DNA of 64,000 bases from Bromus sterilis (lineage: Eukaryota; Streptophyta; Magnoliopsida; Poales; Poaceae): contig OX465595.1 of NCBI GenBank assembly GCA_950022295.1, positions 227,195,770-227,259,769 on the forward strand, written 5' to 3'. Positions 1-12,656 of the stretch are shown in pieces (positions within the stretch are counted from its first letter, which is position 1; every line of letters begins with the position of its first letter). Below the pieces are notes generated by a model. That model saw only the letters and a list, made by a program, of their open reading frames with translations, ran no database searches and had not been told where the DNA came from. Made by a program: the position numbers and the translations under genes.

Positions 1-1880
1 GCCCCATTCACCTCGCCGCCTTGTCCAGAAGCTCCACCGCACTCGTCTTCATCGTCGCGCCTGATCAATTGGAGACGAGGACCCCCAAGGACGACGCCCG
101 CGACCTCCGTCTCCTCCACGGCCGCCGGCACGCCATCGCCAATTTCGCCGCCTCCAGCGCCTCCCCGAGCTCTCCGACCTCTCCTTCTTGCTCACGGTGA
201 GTTGGCGCATCTTTTGCCCCTTCTCTCGCTCCTCCATGCGTCGCTAGTCGCCGTTCCCGTCAGAACCGAGCACGGCCGCCGTGTCTCCTCGTCGCCGGCG
301 TGGCTCTAGGCCGCCTAGAGGTCGTTGGCCTGCACCGGTGGGTGCGCGAGGCCATGGGGAGCACTTTGGTGCTTCCCCCGTGCCTTCCCATGGCTGGAAT
401 CGCCACTCCGGCGTGCCTCCGCCGCGTCCCGTGGCTTCCGCCGGTTAACCGCCGGCCGGCCAGTTTGATTAGGGCCTAATCCACCTAAACACCCACTGGC
501 AGGTGGGGCCCAGCCCACCTTAATCCCCTGTCAGTTTTAAATTAAACGGGGATTAACCCCAGACCCACTGAGAGGGCTGGCCCACTCGTCAGCCCCCCCC
601 TGTGTCATGATGACGTCAGCCTGGCGCATTAAATCATTTTCTTATTTAACAGAAAATCCATAAAATTCCAGAAAACTATTAAATCTTTGAAATTCAATAA
701 CTTTTAAACCATAACTCCAAATCAAAAGTGTAATATATGAAAATCATCAGAAAAATGCAAGGATTCCAAATATCATAGTTTCATGGATGAAAAACACGTC
801 TATGATGATGAAACAGTAGCATTTAGCTATTTGGGTTATTTGGAATAATTCAAAATAAATGTTTAAATCATTTCAAATTAAATCTTTGCAATGCCAACTT
901 ATCACATGAACATTAGAGGCATATCATACACATGACAACATGGTTTACCATATCCAAACATTAGCAAATGCAACTTGGGATAATTTGAACAACATTTGGA
1001 GTTTGAATTTGAATTCCTTTTTCAAATCAACTTCAATTAACATGTGAAAAATTGAACCTAGGTCACATCAGTACCATGCCATGATTCATTCTTGAATGTG
1101 CATTGCAATGTGATGTTTACATTGTTGTTGTCTCGGTGTTTGCTTCTTCTCGATAGATCCATCGCCGGACGTAGTCCCTGTTTTCTTCGACGAGTGGCAC
1201 CCCCTGAGTCTCGATAATTAGGCAAGCAAACCCCCTTTGATCATATCTATAAAAACCCAGTTTCCCTCTTGTTCTCTTATGCATGATTAGGTGATTCACA
1301 TGTTACCGTTCTACCGCTAGTTTAACCCATCCTTTGCATGACCTATCATTGTTTCCACAGTATTAAGCAAACCTCAACCTAGCAGATACAAGATTTGTTT
1401 GTGTTCATCATGTGGCCCTTCATCCATGTTATGCTATGCCATTCTAGAGTTGTTTGAAATGAAGTTGATCCATCCAGGTGATGTATCGGGATGGTAGTGA
1501 ACACATGCAACAAGGTGGTAACATTTTGAAGAAGTCACCCTAATATAAGTGAACAATGAGAGGATGTGTAGGAGTACACAGTGGGTTGTCTCATTTACAC
1601 TGCCCTAGGCCCCGAGTTCTTGTGTTGTGATCCAAGACATAGATTACTACCACATGTTGGGCTCATTGAACCTCTCGACCTATTAACTCACCCTGACTAT
1701 GGTCCAGGATTCGCATGGGTTAATTGTTTTTCTATTTGATTTCATAACGTAGCACGGTTTTAGGCAAGCGCAACACCATCCGTCGAGGTGGGCTTTTCGG
1801 ACCGTCCATACATCGTCTGGGTCCTGAACGGAAACCCCGGCTGGATTCCCGATTGGGGTACAACTCAGATAGGCGATCCC
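1..1880 (+). repeat. G1 5' LTR, first part in window
   Basis: Base 1 matches about base 26728 of the G1 3' LTR and the match runs to the insertion point at 1880, with small indels (about 20 extra bases near 310-335 here). The first 650 bases are GC-rich with short open frames that are not conserved genes. The rest is AT-richer U3/R-like sequence. The terminal ATCCC (1876-1880) is repeated after the inserted solo LTR. Confidence 0.9.
1248..1255 (+). promoter_or_regulatory. candidate TATA box of G1 5' LTR
   Basis: TATAAAAA followed by a pyrimidine-rich stretch. The same motif lies at 27956-27963 in the 3' LTR and, as TATAAAA, at 58751 in the related solo LTR, so it is conserved between two families. 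Confidence 0.45.
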
Positions 1881-4800
1881 TGTGACGCCCCCAAAATCAG
1901 ACCGTGTACAGTAATCATACACACAGGGTACACGACTGAGATTAGGGTGCCACGGTGATAATATCACAGCACAACACTAAACACAAAAGGATAAACAAAT
2001 ATGTTACAATAGAGGGGGTTCACGCGGACCCGAATACATAAGTCATACAAGCCATAATATCTGAGTACAGACACAGTTAGTCAAGTTTTGCCTTAAGAAG
2101 GCTAGCACAATTCACATCAGAGATACAGATCGAAAAGGCAAGGCCTCCTGCCTGGGAGCCTATGAAACTACTCCTGGTCCTGGTCAACGGGGGTCTCAAC
2201 GTAGTAGTATCCGCCTCCGGGGTACTCCTGCTCCTGGGCTCCAACGTCGACTGCAGCGGCCGATCAGGAAAAACAGTAAAGGAAATAAAGCAGGTGAGTA
2301 TCTAGTATACCCGCGAGTCTTACGTCCGCTACTAAGCATTATGCATTGTATCAACGGAAAGAAGAGGCTGTATATAGTGGACTGCAAGATAGAAATCAGA
2401 ATAAGGATAAGAAGCTAGGCCTATCGAAGACTAGCATCTTCCGACGAGGTCTTGCAGCATGAGGTAAGAATCAGCCAATAGTTTATATAAAACAATAAAG
2501 TAACAATGAAGCAGAAGTTCCTGCAACATTGTATAATAGTAAGTTGTAATGATTAATAATAATAATGCCTCTGAGTTCCCTTCCTCGACTCCCTGCGAGG
2601 AAGAAGACCCGGAACCATACAGTTTAATAGTAGTAGTTTCTAGTGGTAAGATCCAGCTTCAGCATAAAGCGTCCTGTTACCGTGGACACGGCTATTCGAA
2701 TAGATTAATCTTCCCTGCAGGGGTGCAGTTGTGTTACGCTACACGCACGGATCTCCAGGGTGGCGGGAACCTTGTTAGGGAACGCTCCACCGAGGCTATC
2801 CGACACTTCATAGCCCATCTTTCAAACTCAACAGAGAGACCATCCGCCGGTCTAAATCCTAAGTACGTCGGGCCTTGGACCCCAACCCGAACGTACTCCT
2901 GCATGGTGCGTGACTGGCCGGTGAAGTTAAAGAAAATCCAAATAAGACACCACCGCGCGAGCAAATAAGACAACACCACTTCCCGGAAATCAGCCCGCAG
3001 TACTGCTGACGTCTGAAGAGTCCTCGGACGACACTACGAAGCAGAGGAGCCCATAACTCGTAATTCCCACGGGTAGGTAGTGCGTACATGGCATATAGCC
3101 AACTCAAGACATTCACTGAACCATTTAGCATTTTAATTAACCTGCGTGACAACCGTTATCGTTGCCTCGACTTAACTGACCCGCGGACAACGACAGCAGG
3201 CAGGACCACCAGCACATCGGTGCCTGCCCTGTCGTCCCACCAAGTCGCTGCGGTTACCCAGAAGGTGAACCGACTCCTTACCTTGTCTCGCGTGTGCTCC
3301 TGGAGGAACTCGACTTTCGTAGTTTGGTAACTCTCGCGGCCAACGACCAGGGGCCAAGCACACCGGTACACTGGCCGTACCCTCCCTGTCGTCCCGTCGC
3401 AATACCTCTCGCGGGCACCGTTGGGTCGCCCGACTTCTTACCTGAAGGACAACCGTTTACAGGACCCTATGATGGCAAGACAAAGTCAGCCTCGAGTGGA
3501 GTACAAGGATTACTCCTTGATAGCTCACACTTGAGGTGACTAGGCATAACCCAGATAGGGGCCCTTGGCGGTGTCTGCTTTGTACCGTACCTGTGCAGTT
3601 ATAATATTTGTATCCACGTTCACTCCACTGAGTGACCACGGCCCTCTATCTAATCCTAACTAACAATGCGCAGGGCTCACTGCTGAATAATGCATAATAA
3701 TAATAACAGGCAGCATAGGATAAAGGAAGGCACATCAAGGGGCGACAATGACAGGTTATGCAATTGAATAGGTAAGCAACGTAGCAGCAGCAGTAGCAAT
3801 GCCTAGTGCAAGAAATGTACGGAAAGATAGGCGATATCTGGGGAAGAGAATGGCTCTGCTTGCCTGGAAGCTCGGCGGTAGAGGTACGGTCGTCGACGAA
3901 GTAGTCGATCACAGGGGCATCAGCAGCGGACGTCGAGACTACCGGACAATAAAAGAGGGGGGAGAAACAATAAATACACATCAATCATAGCAATACAAAT
4001 ATATGACATAGAAGATACAAAGCAACGGGGCTCTAACGCAATGTTAGGTGATTTTCTCGGAGCAGGAATTTATCCGGTGATGATTCGTCAGTACCTGGTG
4101 ATTACCGAACAAGGTGTCCGGAGGGGGGGGGGAGGGAGGTATCATGCCGGAGGTGTCGTGGACATCCGACAAACATATGGGTGGTGTATCCGTGTTAGTT
4201 GAACAATTCTGAACAACTTTCGTGTTCAGAATAAATTCATCCGGATACTTTAACAGTACCGGACAATTCATCGGACAGACGGTTCGGAGGGGGACGGGTC
4301 GATGTTCGGTACGTTAGAGGGGTGTGGTTGGTATACGGATAGCGTATTATTTATATTTTTCTGATCAATTTTCATGTATAAAGTTTTTGAATCTAACTTA
4401 CGGTTTAAAAGATATTAATTTTCTAAGATTTACTCAATTTAAATCATTTCTGGAATTTCTTTTATTATTTAAATGCAACATTATCCACAACAGTGGTTGA
4501 CTGGTCAAACTGACAAAAGGGACCCACCTGTCAGCCTCACAGTATTTATAATCCATTTAATTTAATAAAAATAGAGCCAGGGCCCACATGTCATAGACAC
4601 AAATGCTTAACATGGGGTTATTCACTGTTTAGTTAAATGGGGGGTTATGCTAACCGGGATTAGACTCTAATTAATCTAGGGCCGACCCCACATGTCATAG
4701 GGCTAGCCGGGGGGGGGGGGGGTTAGGGGACCTAATGCCCACGTCGGCAGCACGCCGGGGTTGCTCCGGCGAGCACAGTGAGGGCGGCGGCGCCCGGAAA

Positions 4801-5990
4801 ACGGCGCACAGGCCACCATTCGGCCCCAGGTTTGGTGCTACGGGACGCCCTCGGCGCGGCGCATCGAACGGGGCCAACAGCTGGAGGTAAGGGTGGTCGG
4901 AGCCATGTCGCCAACGACGAGCGGCGACGGCTGGAGCTGGGTACGGTGCTCATGGTGATTACGACGACGACGCGAGCCCGGGATGGGGGAAAAGGACCGG
5001 GGGCTCACCAAGAAGGCGTAGGGGTTGGCAGCTGGCTCGGGGAAGGCTCGTGGCGGCCGGAATCGCATCGCAACCTTGCCGGCGACGAGGAAGAAGATGA
5101 CGACGAGGCGCTTGCTGTAGAGGTCCTTGGCTCAATTCCTCCCGTGAGTCGACGAAGATGACGACGGCGAGTTCACTGGACATCTCTGACGGGCAAGGGG
5201 GACTCGTTGGCCGCACCGGTGACGACGGCATATCCATGGCTGCGCGGGCGAGTTCGGTCCAGAGAGAGGGGGGAGCGGAAAATGGAGGGGCCGCGGATCT
5301 GCGGGCTAGGGTTGCGTTGGGGGAGGGCCCTGGGGTGCCTCGGGGTCTTATCCCCCCGCCGGCAAGCCGCCGATGGGCGCCACGGTGTGCCCACGGCGAG
5401 GTAGCCGGGGGATGGCCGACACGCATGACGTGAACAGGGAAGAGGAGGGTGAGGGGCCGGGGTGGGCTAGGTGGGCTGGGCCCAGGGGGTGGGGGGGAGG
5501 ATGGGCCGGGGGTAGTTTAGGTCTTATCTTCTTATTTCTTGTGTATTTATTTTATTCTTTCTATTTTATTTTATGTTTTCTATTTGTTTAGTCACATTTG
5601 ATTTTTGTAAAATATTAGACTTGCTCCAATATTTATATTATAATTTAATATGCTGCCACCAAAAAGTTTGGCCAACTAATAAATTCATTTGCAACTTTGT
5701 TTTATTTAAAATGGAACAAAGGTGGCTGTTTTGCTACGGTTTCCAATGTTTAAAATATTTAAACATTGTAATAAATGCCCACTATTATTTTAATATGACG
5801 TAATGATTATTATGCATTTAATAAAATTGTTTGCAACATTTTTGGTTTCACTTTTATTTCCACTTTTTTTTTATTCCATCCGAAGGGTTTCGAAAAAGAT
5901 TTGATTCAAATATGATCAAGTCATGGTTAATCACTGAGCTTAGTCATTAATAAAAAGTGATCACTTTAGCTTGACACCGAGGGTGTTACA
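1881..5990 (-). repeat. Solo LTR (4110 bp, gypsy-type) inside G1 5' LTR
   Basis: Starts TGTGACGCCC and ends GGTGTTACA, flanked by a perfect 5-bp duplication ATCCC (1876-1880 and 5991-5995). G1 LTR sequence resumes without loss on the far side, as shown by comparison with 28580-28600. No gag, pol or second LTR lies inside, so it is a solo LTR left by recombination. I place it on the minus strand because the AT-rich block followed by a GC-rich block (about 5510-4700 read backwards) and then a drop in GC is the order seen in the other long gypsy LTRs here. A G run at 4710-4723 and short ORFs in the GC-rich block look like chance. The family is not identified. Confidence 0.9.
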
Positions 5991-5995
5991 ATCCC

Positions 5996-7262
5996 CTGGA
6001 CTAGAGTTGGATCCGTGAGGTAAGTGTCGTGGTACTATCCTCGCCGACACCGCTTGAAGGTGACGAGTTCTAGGCGGTAAGTGGTAGCTACGTATGTGAA
6101 GAAGTACACCCTGCAGGGTTAATGAACTATTCAAATAGACGTGTCCGCGGTTATAGACTACTTGGAGATCTTTACTTGATTATTAGATAACTCAAATGCA
6201 TACTCTAAAAATCGCAAGATAAGTGTGAGTACTTTGGGTTGCTTCCTCGTGGGGAATTCGAGGAAGGATCCATGGTGGTGTTGGACTCGTGTGCGCCTCT
6301 CATCTCAACTCTATGTAGTCGTAGTTCAGGATAGCCAAGTCAGAGCTTTCTGCATTACAACCCCACTTGCCTTTACCTTGATACCTGAGCATGAGTAGTA
6401 TAGTTCTGACGTAAGTCTTGCTGAGTACGACTTTGTACTCACGTTTGTTTACTCTATGTTTTAGAGACGAGGCCACTGAACCTTATGGTGGCCTCCCCCT
6501 TCAAGCTCGACGTCGACGAAGAAATGTAGTCCCAGACAGCAGCCTGGTCCCTCTGGAGGGTCGTTGTGTTTTATTAAAGGCTTCTTAAGCCATTTGTTAA
6601 CCTTGTCTTTACTAAGACATAATTTTCTTCCGTTGTTGTATGATGTAATGTTGGATCACAGTGATGTGATCTCTGCTTGTAACACTACTATATCTTCTCT
6701 GTATAGCAGATGCAATAAAACTATGAGTTTGTAGAGTTCATGTTGTGTTACCTGCTGTTTACACTAGACATGTATGCTGCGTGTATGATTATAACGTGCA
6801 TGTCTTAGTGTGGGATTCGATAACTTAGTTGAGTTCTTGCCGGCGGTCTTTTATACACCAAGTGACCCTTAGATGTGCGCAGCTTGGGGCATCGCGATGC
6901 GATTGCTCGTGACTCTGTCACGTGGCACACTTTGTTGTATGATTGAGCCCGCCCGAGACCCCGACTAAGAGATTGGGCTGGAGCCTCTTTATGTAAGTGT
7001 TATGATTCAATCGATAATATGATTGAGGCGACTTGTCTATGAGTATGGGATTTCACCACCCATAATCATTTCGACTTGTGAGCGGGCGATGAGGACCCAT
7101 CTCAGTTGATCATCCTGCCTGGATGGGATGCCCCTCAAGTTTGATCTTTCCGAGAGTGTCTTGTACTTGGCCTTGTCTGCTTAGACAAGTGGGTATGGCT
7201 CTCGGCTCTCCATATGATTGAATTGTGACTGGAATTACATATGAAAACCCCAGGTCCTGACA
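5996..7262 (+). repeat. G1 5' LTR, terminal part
   Basis: Continues the G1 5' LTR after the solo LTR and matches 28587-29880 almost base for base. It ends in CCTGACA, against CCCGACA in the 3' LTR. No genes are present. The related solo LTR at 57035-60682 carries recognisably similar sequence in its last 700 bases. Confidence 0.9.
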
Positions 7263-7266
7263 GACT

Positions 7267-7278
7267 TGGTATCAGAGC
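7267..7278 (+). other. Primer binding site of G1 (tRNA-Met)
   Basis: TGGTATCAGAGC begins four bases after the LTR terminal CA. It is complementary to the 3' end of plant initiator tRNA-Met, the usual primer of Tekay-type gypsy and copia elements. The leader from here to about 7738 holds no convincing gene. Confidence 0.92.
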
Positions 7279-7738
7279 AGTACTGCCTGTAGGATTACTA
7301 AACCTTGGCCGAAGTCGAGTCTAGCATTCTATAGTTATATAGTTACTTTGGTTATAAGGGAACAACGTAAGGCTTCATTTTTCTCCTTACCCTCGTTGAT
7401 CTGAGTTCTGAGTCACTCTCATATTTTCTACGGGAAGATAGGACTAGGCGCTTCTATGTCTATACTAGAACATCTCGTTGTTTGACTCTCCATAGCTGTA
7501 GGATTGTTTTGGTCGTCTAGAGTCACCATTCCATCAAGACTTTTGAGAAGGTTATGATCATTCTTGCAGATTGATTCATTTTTCCACCCCGGTACAGCCG
7601 TTATATTGTCCGATTTGTCCCGTGTTTCCAGTGATTCCAATGCTTTTGCATTACATTCTTGTCCGCTCTTAAATTATATCATCTTTGCTTTGATTCCATC
7701 ATAAATCCTACTCTGATTGTTGATTTTTATCACACAGA

Positions 7739-9172
7739 ATGTCAGGTGGAACTAGATGTGTTGCAAAGTGGTGATGATGATCCTCCTTCACCGCCTTCTG
7801 CAGCGGAAATCATGATGGAGGCGGAGCGAAATCGACGTGATCAAACACGCCTTTTGGAGCTCATTGAGAAGAATACTTCTCTCCAGCGAGATGCGGTAAT
7901 ATCCATCCAGGATTTTATCCTTTTGAACCCGCCGGTATTTCGATGTTCATCTGAGCCCCTTGATGCCGATGATTGGCTCCGTTCCATCGAGCGTAAGCTT
8001 GAGACGGCGCATGTTTCTCCAGATGATCGTTTGATGTTCGCGGCCTACTTTCTAGAAGGTGCTGCTGGTGACTGGTGGGAAAGTTTTGTTGCAATGCAGC
8101 CTGATAGTCACGTAGTGACTTGGCAGGAGTTCCGTGATGCGTTCCAAGGGTACCACATTCTGGATAAGTTGATGGAAAGAAACAGGGAAGAGTTCTGCAC
8201 CCTATCTCAGGGAAACATGACTGTTCATCAGTACAGGACTGAGTTCAATCGTTTTTCTCGTTATGCCCCTGAGAAGATATCAACCGATGCCAAGAAGCAG
8301 CAAGGTTCCGCAAGGGACTTAACCCTGTCCTTCATCATGATCTCAATCTCCTTGAATTCGTCAACTTCGAGGATTTGGTCAATAGATCATTCAGAGCTGA
8401 GCATGGAAATGAGGTCTTTGAAGAGTATCGCAAGCGTGATCGTGATCTTGCTTCATCTTCTAGTTTGGGTTCTCAGAAACGTCGAATTTGGATCCCAACT
8501 AGTGCCCTTCCTTCGCACTTGATTCCAAGACCATCTCTACAAAGCAAGAAAACCCAGAAAGTTAGTAGAGAGCTTGCCATACAAAATCCACAACCTAACA
8601 CCCGTTTGTGCTACAAGTGTGGTAATCCTGGCCACATCGCACGACAGTGTTCTTTGCATGAGAATGTTCCTCCTCGTCCAAAACATAAAGCGAAAGCTAA
8701 GCCACCAAAGCCTTCCAAAGCCAAGTCCGCTATTGTTGAATACAGACGTGTGAACCATGCCACCATCAAAGAAGCCCAAGAGGATACTAAGGTTATACTC
8801 GGTACACTTCCTGTTAACTCCAAACCTGCTTCTGTTCTATTTGATTCTGGAGCCTCTCATTCCTTTTTGTCTGAAAGGTTCGCACTCCTGCATGACATTT
8901 CATTTGAGGAGTTGCCTACCCCTTTCATGATTAAAACTCCAGGATCCATATGGCGTACCAGTAGGGTAAGTCATGACAATGAAATTGCCGTTGAGGATGT
9001 TGTATTCCTTGCTTCTCTCATAGCCCTCAAATCTTCAGATATCGATATCATCTTAGGTATGGATTGGTTGTCAAAACACCGTGCTAATATTGATTGTGCC
9101 ACTAATTCAGTCCAACTCACTCATCCTTCCGGCAAGATAGTCCATTTCGCATCTCAAGGTTCAGAAACCTAG
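7739..9172 (+). pseudogene. G1 gag and aspartic protease, frameshifted
   Basis: Gag capsid region (about 7950-8290: a W-rich segment with ESF, TWQEF and YRTEFNRFSRYAP), then a CCHC zinc knuckle CYKCGNPGHIARQC near 8610, then a retropepsin-type protease with LFDSGASHSF near 8838 and ILGMDWL near 9053. Gag packages the RNA and the protease matures the polyprotein. The likely ATG is 7739, but its frame soon closes; the gag frame is otherwise open from about 7659. A frame slip near 8301-8306 moves gag into the frame used by the knuckle and protease. That frame meets an in-frame TAG at 9170 before reverse transcriptase, which follows in the same frame. At least two lesions, so a pseudogene. Family assignment is firm from the motifs. 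Confidence 0.88.
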
Positions 9173-9181
9173 CTATATTCC

Positions 9182-10734
9182 TTGAATGAACATCCCCTTC
9201 CTAACCTTGAAGATATTCCGATAGTTTGTGACTTTCCGGATGTCTTTCCAGAAGAGCTGCCAGGAATGCCTCCTGACAGATGTGTAGAATTCATCGTAGA
9301 TCTTATCCCAGGAACGGCCCCAATTTCCAGACGCCCATATAGAATGGCCCCACATGAGTTAGCTGAGCTTAAATTCCAACTTGAAGCTTCGTTGGAAAAA
9401 GGCTTCATCCGCCCTAGCTCATCGCCATGGGGTTGCCCCGTTCTGTTCGTAACGAAGAAAGAAGGAATAGAAAGGGTGTGCGTAGACTATCGCCCGCTAA
9501 ATCTAGCGACGATAAAGAACAAGTACCCACTGCCCAGGATCAATGATCTTTATGATCAACTTGCCGGATCCTCTGTCTTCTCCAAGATGGATTTGAGATT
9601 AGGTTATCATCAAGTCAAAATCAGAAAGGAGGACATTCCCAAGACGTCATTCACTACTCGTTATGGTCTTTATGAGTACACCGTCATATCCTTCGGTTTA
9701 ACCAATGCCCCAGCACTTTTTCGCGCTTGATGAATTCGATCTTCATGGAGTACTTGGATAAATTTGTTGTAGTTTATATTGATGACATTCTCATCTACTC
9801 GAAGAACGAAGAAGAGCATGCTGAGCATCTAAGGCTGGTATTGATGAAACTTCGAGGGCATCACCTGTATGCTAAATTCTCCAAGTGTGAATTTTGGCTA
9901 CCAGAAGTGACCTACCTAGGCCACGTGATTTCTGCAAAAGGCATTGCTGTGAATCCCGAGAGAGTTCAGGTCGTCCTTGACTGGACTCCACCTGAATCGG
10001 TTAAGCATGTTAGGATTTTTCTTGGCCTAGCAAGCTATTGTCGCCGCTTCGTTGAGAATTTCTCCAAAGTTGCAAAGTCTCTAACTGAACTCCTCAAGAA
10101 AGATAAGAAATTCGAATGGACCCCCAAGTGCCAGGAAAGATTTCAAGAGCTAAAAAGAAGATTGACTTCTGCACCCGTACTTGCGCCTCCAGACACCAAA
10201 AAGGATTTCGAAATCTATTGTGATGCTTCACGGCAAGGGTTAGGATGCATACTTATGCAAGATAGACATGTGGTAGCTTATGCTTCACGCCAATTGCTTC
10301 CACATGAAGAGAACTATCCTACCCATGATCTTGAACTCGCTGCCATAGTTCATGCCCTGAAGACTTGGCGACATTACCTCCTTGGTAATCGTTGTGAAAT
10401 CTATACCGACCACCAAAGCCTCAAATACATATTCACCCAGCCAGATCTTAATCTCAGGCAAAGATGCTGGATAGAGTTGATAAAACATTATGACTTAAGT
10501 ATCTCTTACACCCCAGGAAAAGCCAATGTCATGGCTGATGCACTAAGTCGTAAGTCGTATTGTAACAACCTCATGTTACAACAATATCAACCACTTCTCT
10601 ATGAGGAATTTCGAAAGCTTAATCTCGAGATTGTTCCTCATGGATTCCTTTCCACCTTGATAGTGAAACCAACTCTTGAGGATCAAATCAAAGCTGTTCA
10701 ACAACGTGCTCGAGGTATCCGGTATATCAAGTAG
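9182..10734 (+). pseudogene. G1 reverse transcriptase and RNase H, frameshifted
   Basis: Continues pol after the TAG at 9170. Reverse transcriptase blocks are visible: KMDLRLGYHQVKI near 9586 carries the first catalytic Asp, and YIDDILIYS at 9775 carries the catalytic DD. Between them, near 9720-9730, the frame shifts and a TGA closes the first frame. RNase H follows: IYCDASRQGLG near 10215, ELAAIV with the acidic Glu near 10333, YTDHQSL near 10402 and ADALSRK near 10533. The product copies element RNA into DNA and removes the template. The ORF ends at an in-frame TAG (10732-10734), after which the same frame goes on into integrase. Confidence 0.9.
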
Positions 10735-11144
10735 AACATTGCTAGCGGTAAGGCCAAATGTTTTACACTAGACAATGAGGGTACTGTGTACTTCGAGAAT
10801 AGGATGGTAGTTCCGAAGAATAGGAATCTAAGGCAGCAGATCCTTAAGGAAGCTCATGAAACCCCTCTCTCGATTCATCCTGGTAGTACTAAGATGTATC
10901 AAGATCTACGCCAGAGATTTTGGTGGACTAGGATGAAGCGAGAAATCGCTCAATTTGTTGCAGAGTGCGATGTTTGCCATCGTGTGAAAGCAAAGCATCA
11001 AAGACCTGCTGGTACTCTTCAACCTTTATCCATTTCTAAGTGGAAATGGGATAAAGTCAGTATGGATTTCATCACTGGCTTTCCAAAGTCTCAGAAGGGA
11101 AACAATGCCATCTTCGTGGTTATTGACCGGCTCACAAAAGTTGC
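10735..11144 (+). pseudogene. G1 integrase, N-terminal part (split by C1)
   Basis: Same frame as RNase H. It shows the HHCC zinc-binding domain (HETPLSIHPGSTKM, then CDVCHRVKAKH) at about 10856-11000 and the start of the DDE catalytic core with the first Asp in SMDFITGF (near 11060). At base 11144 the coding sequence is cut by copia C1. The five bases GTTGC (11140-11144) are repeated at 24985-24989, where the same reading frame resumes. Integrase would join element DNA to the chromosome. Confidence 0.93.
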
Positions 11145-11705
11145 TATAAGTGCATCAAGTGCCCTCCCCTTGAGGTTTTAAAGTTTGATGACAAAATGGT
11201 TAAGGGACTGATGTGTTTGTGAGTATACACAGGAGAACAGTCCCTGATGAGGTGTTTAACCACCAATGTCGACCCCTCAAAATGTTGAGGAACATTGGAG
11301 AAATCGGTGCGTTTCCTGAAGAATGAAGTTGCGCGAAATCCTGAGGAAGTAGGATCCTGAAGCGTTCGGTTGAAGCTGAAGCTGAAGACGATCCTGAGGA
11401 CGTTCGCGCTGAAGACAAAGTTGAAGAGTAGTCTTCGCTAAGAATTTTTATACTTCTTGAATCATAGGAAAACACCGCACTGTTGGAGGGGTTGAAGAAA
11501 ACGAGTTCCGAAGGTCTGAGGAAGTGCTCATTTAGGAATCCTGAAGAAAAACCCTGAGGAAATCTCCTGCAGTAGAAGTTCAGTCCTCGGGTGTCTGAGA
11601 AGTTGTTCTTCAGGACACTGAGGTAACTAACTTCGGTTGAGGAGTCTGAAGATCGCCAGTGCGATTCTTCTGAAAATCGTGAGGAGAGAGAATACTTTGA
11701 CCGTG

Positions 11706-11720
11706 CCACGTGTTGCGTGG
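11706..11720 (+). promoter_or_regulatory. G-box-containing short inverted repeat in C1 LTR
   Basis: CCACG and CGTGG arms around TGTTG, including the G-box core CACGTG, about 100 bases upstream of the TATA box. The same motif is in the 3' LTR near 24101-24115. A role in transcription is inferred. Confidence 0.4.
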
Positions 11721-11798
11721 TGAGAGGCTAGATCTTGTCTAGCAACGGTCAGTTCCGAGGGCATGAGAGTAATTGCATGCATGGGCATTTATGTCCTT

Positions 11799-11828
11799 TC
11801 ACCTCGGGTTGCTCCGCGGCTATAAATA
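11799..11828 (+). promoter_or_regulatory. C1 core promoter: TCACCTCGGGT box and TATAAATA
   Basis: TCACCTCGGGT at 11799-11809 and TATAAATA at 11821-11828, followed by GCCACCCCC. The same box, TATA and CCACCCCC string occur in the LTR of C2 (40687-40697 and 40732-40739) although the two LTRs differ elsewhere. The 3' LTR copy has its TATA at 24217-24224. RNA would start roughly 30 bases downstream. Confidence 0.65.
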
Positions 11829-12592
11829 GCCACCCCCAGCCCCATTTGTGGGTTGGCTGCTCCGAGAGAAAAACTGACACTTGTCATCTGAGAGCAACCC
11901 ACCTCTGAGGAAACTGAAGAACCTATGTGAGGAAAACCACCAGCCTGAGTAGTTGAGCATTTCTGAGGAAGTCGGTTCGAGTGATCCGAAGCTTTTTACT
12001 CTTGAAGACTGTGATCTTCCAGCCGGTGTAGAAGTCTTCAGTCTGAGGAAGTCAAGATGCAATTGTGACTTCCCGAAGTGACTGAGTCTGTGAAGGTTTC
12101 GGGAGTCTACCTTGAAGACTCACCTGAGTTATTGGACGGAGTCTGAGGACTCTAGTTCAAGGAGAACAAGGTGAAGACTATGTCTTCTGAGTTGAATCTC
12201 AGCCTCTCCAACCAGACGTCGAGTTGTCACAGCAACTTGAACTGGTCTACCAAACCAATGTCTTCAATCTCTGGTGATATCTCTTCAACCTCTTAAGCCT
12301 TAGTATTATGTCTTCAGAATCTATGTTGATTTCTTATGCTTCAGCTCTCCCTCTGCTCTTTGTCTTCATACTACGCATCTGAAGCACTTCTGCTTATCTG
12401 AATTGATTTATTTCTGATGCATTATGATGAGCTGTCCTAATGATTACATTCTGTGAAGTTTTATTTTTTCATGATTTTGGTTACTTCTTCAGCTTCATAA
12501 TTGCTTCAGTCCTGAAGAAAATCAAAATCTGGTATCAAAATTGAAAATCTCCCATCCACCCCCCCCTCTGGTCGATATATTGCACTTTCAAT

Positions 12593-12604
12593 TGGTATCA
12601 GAGC
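12593..12604 (+). other. Primer binding site of C1 (tRNA-Met)
   Basis: TGGTATCAGAGC starts two bases after the 5' LTR. It complements the 3' end of initiator tRNA-Met. Confidence 0.95.
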
Positions 12605-12656
12605 AAGGTACTCCCTTGTTCTGTGTGATTCGGTTTAACCACCTGGAGTTTTAGTT

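Larger units (their letters stand above)
11145..12590 (+). repeat. C1 5' LTR
   Basis: 1446 bp. It starts TATAAGTGCATC where the 3' LTR starts TGTAAGTGCATC, so the terminal TG has changed to TA. It ends CACTTTCA just before the primer site. It contains repeated GCTGAAG/CTGAGGA-type words (about 11340-11420), a G-box-like hairpin and a TATA box. Confidence 0.95.

Noticed and set aside
4710..4723. Poly-G run as a regulatory G-quadruplex
   Set aside because: A homopolymer in a dead solo LTR; no conserved counterpart in the other LTRs.
4778..5433. Several overlapping ORFs on both strands
   Set aside because: GC-rich block of a solo LTR. Open in many frames at once, no domain, low complexity.
7266..7278. 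tRNA gene
   Set aside because: Only the 12-13 bases complementary to the tRNA-Met 3' end are present. It is a primer site, as at 12593 and 41421.
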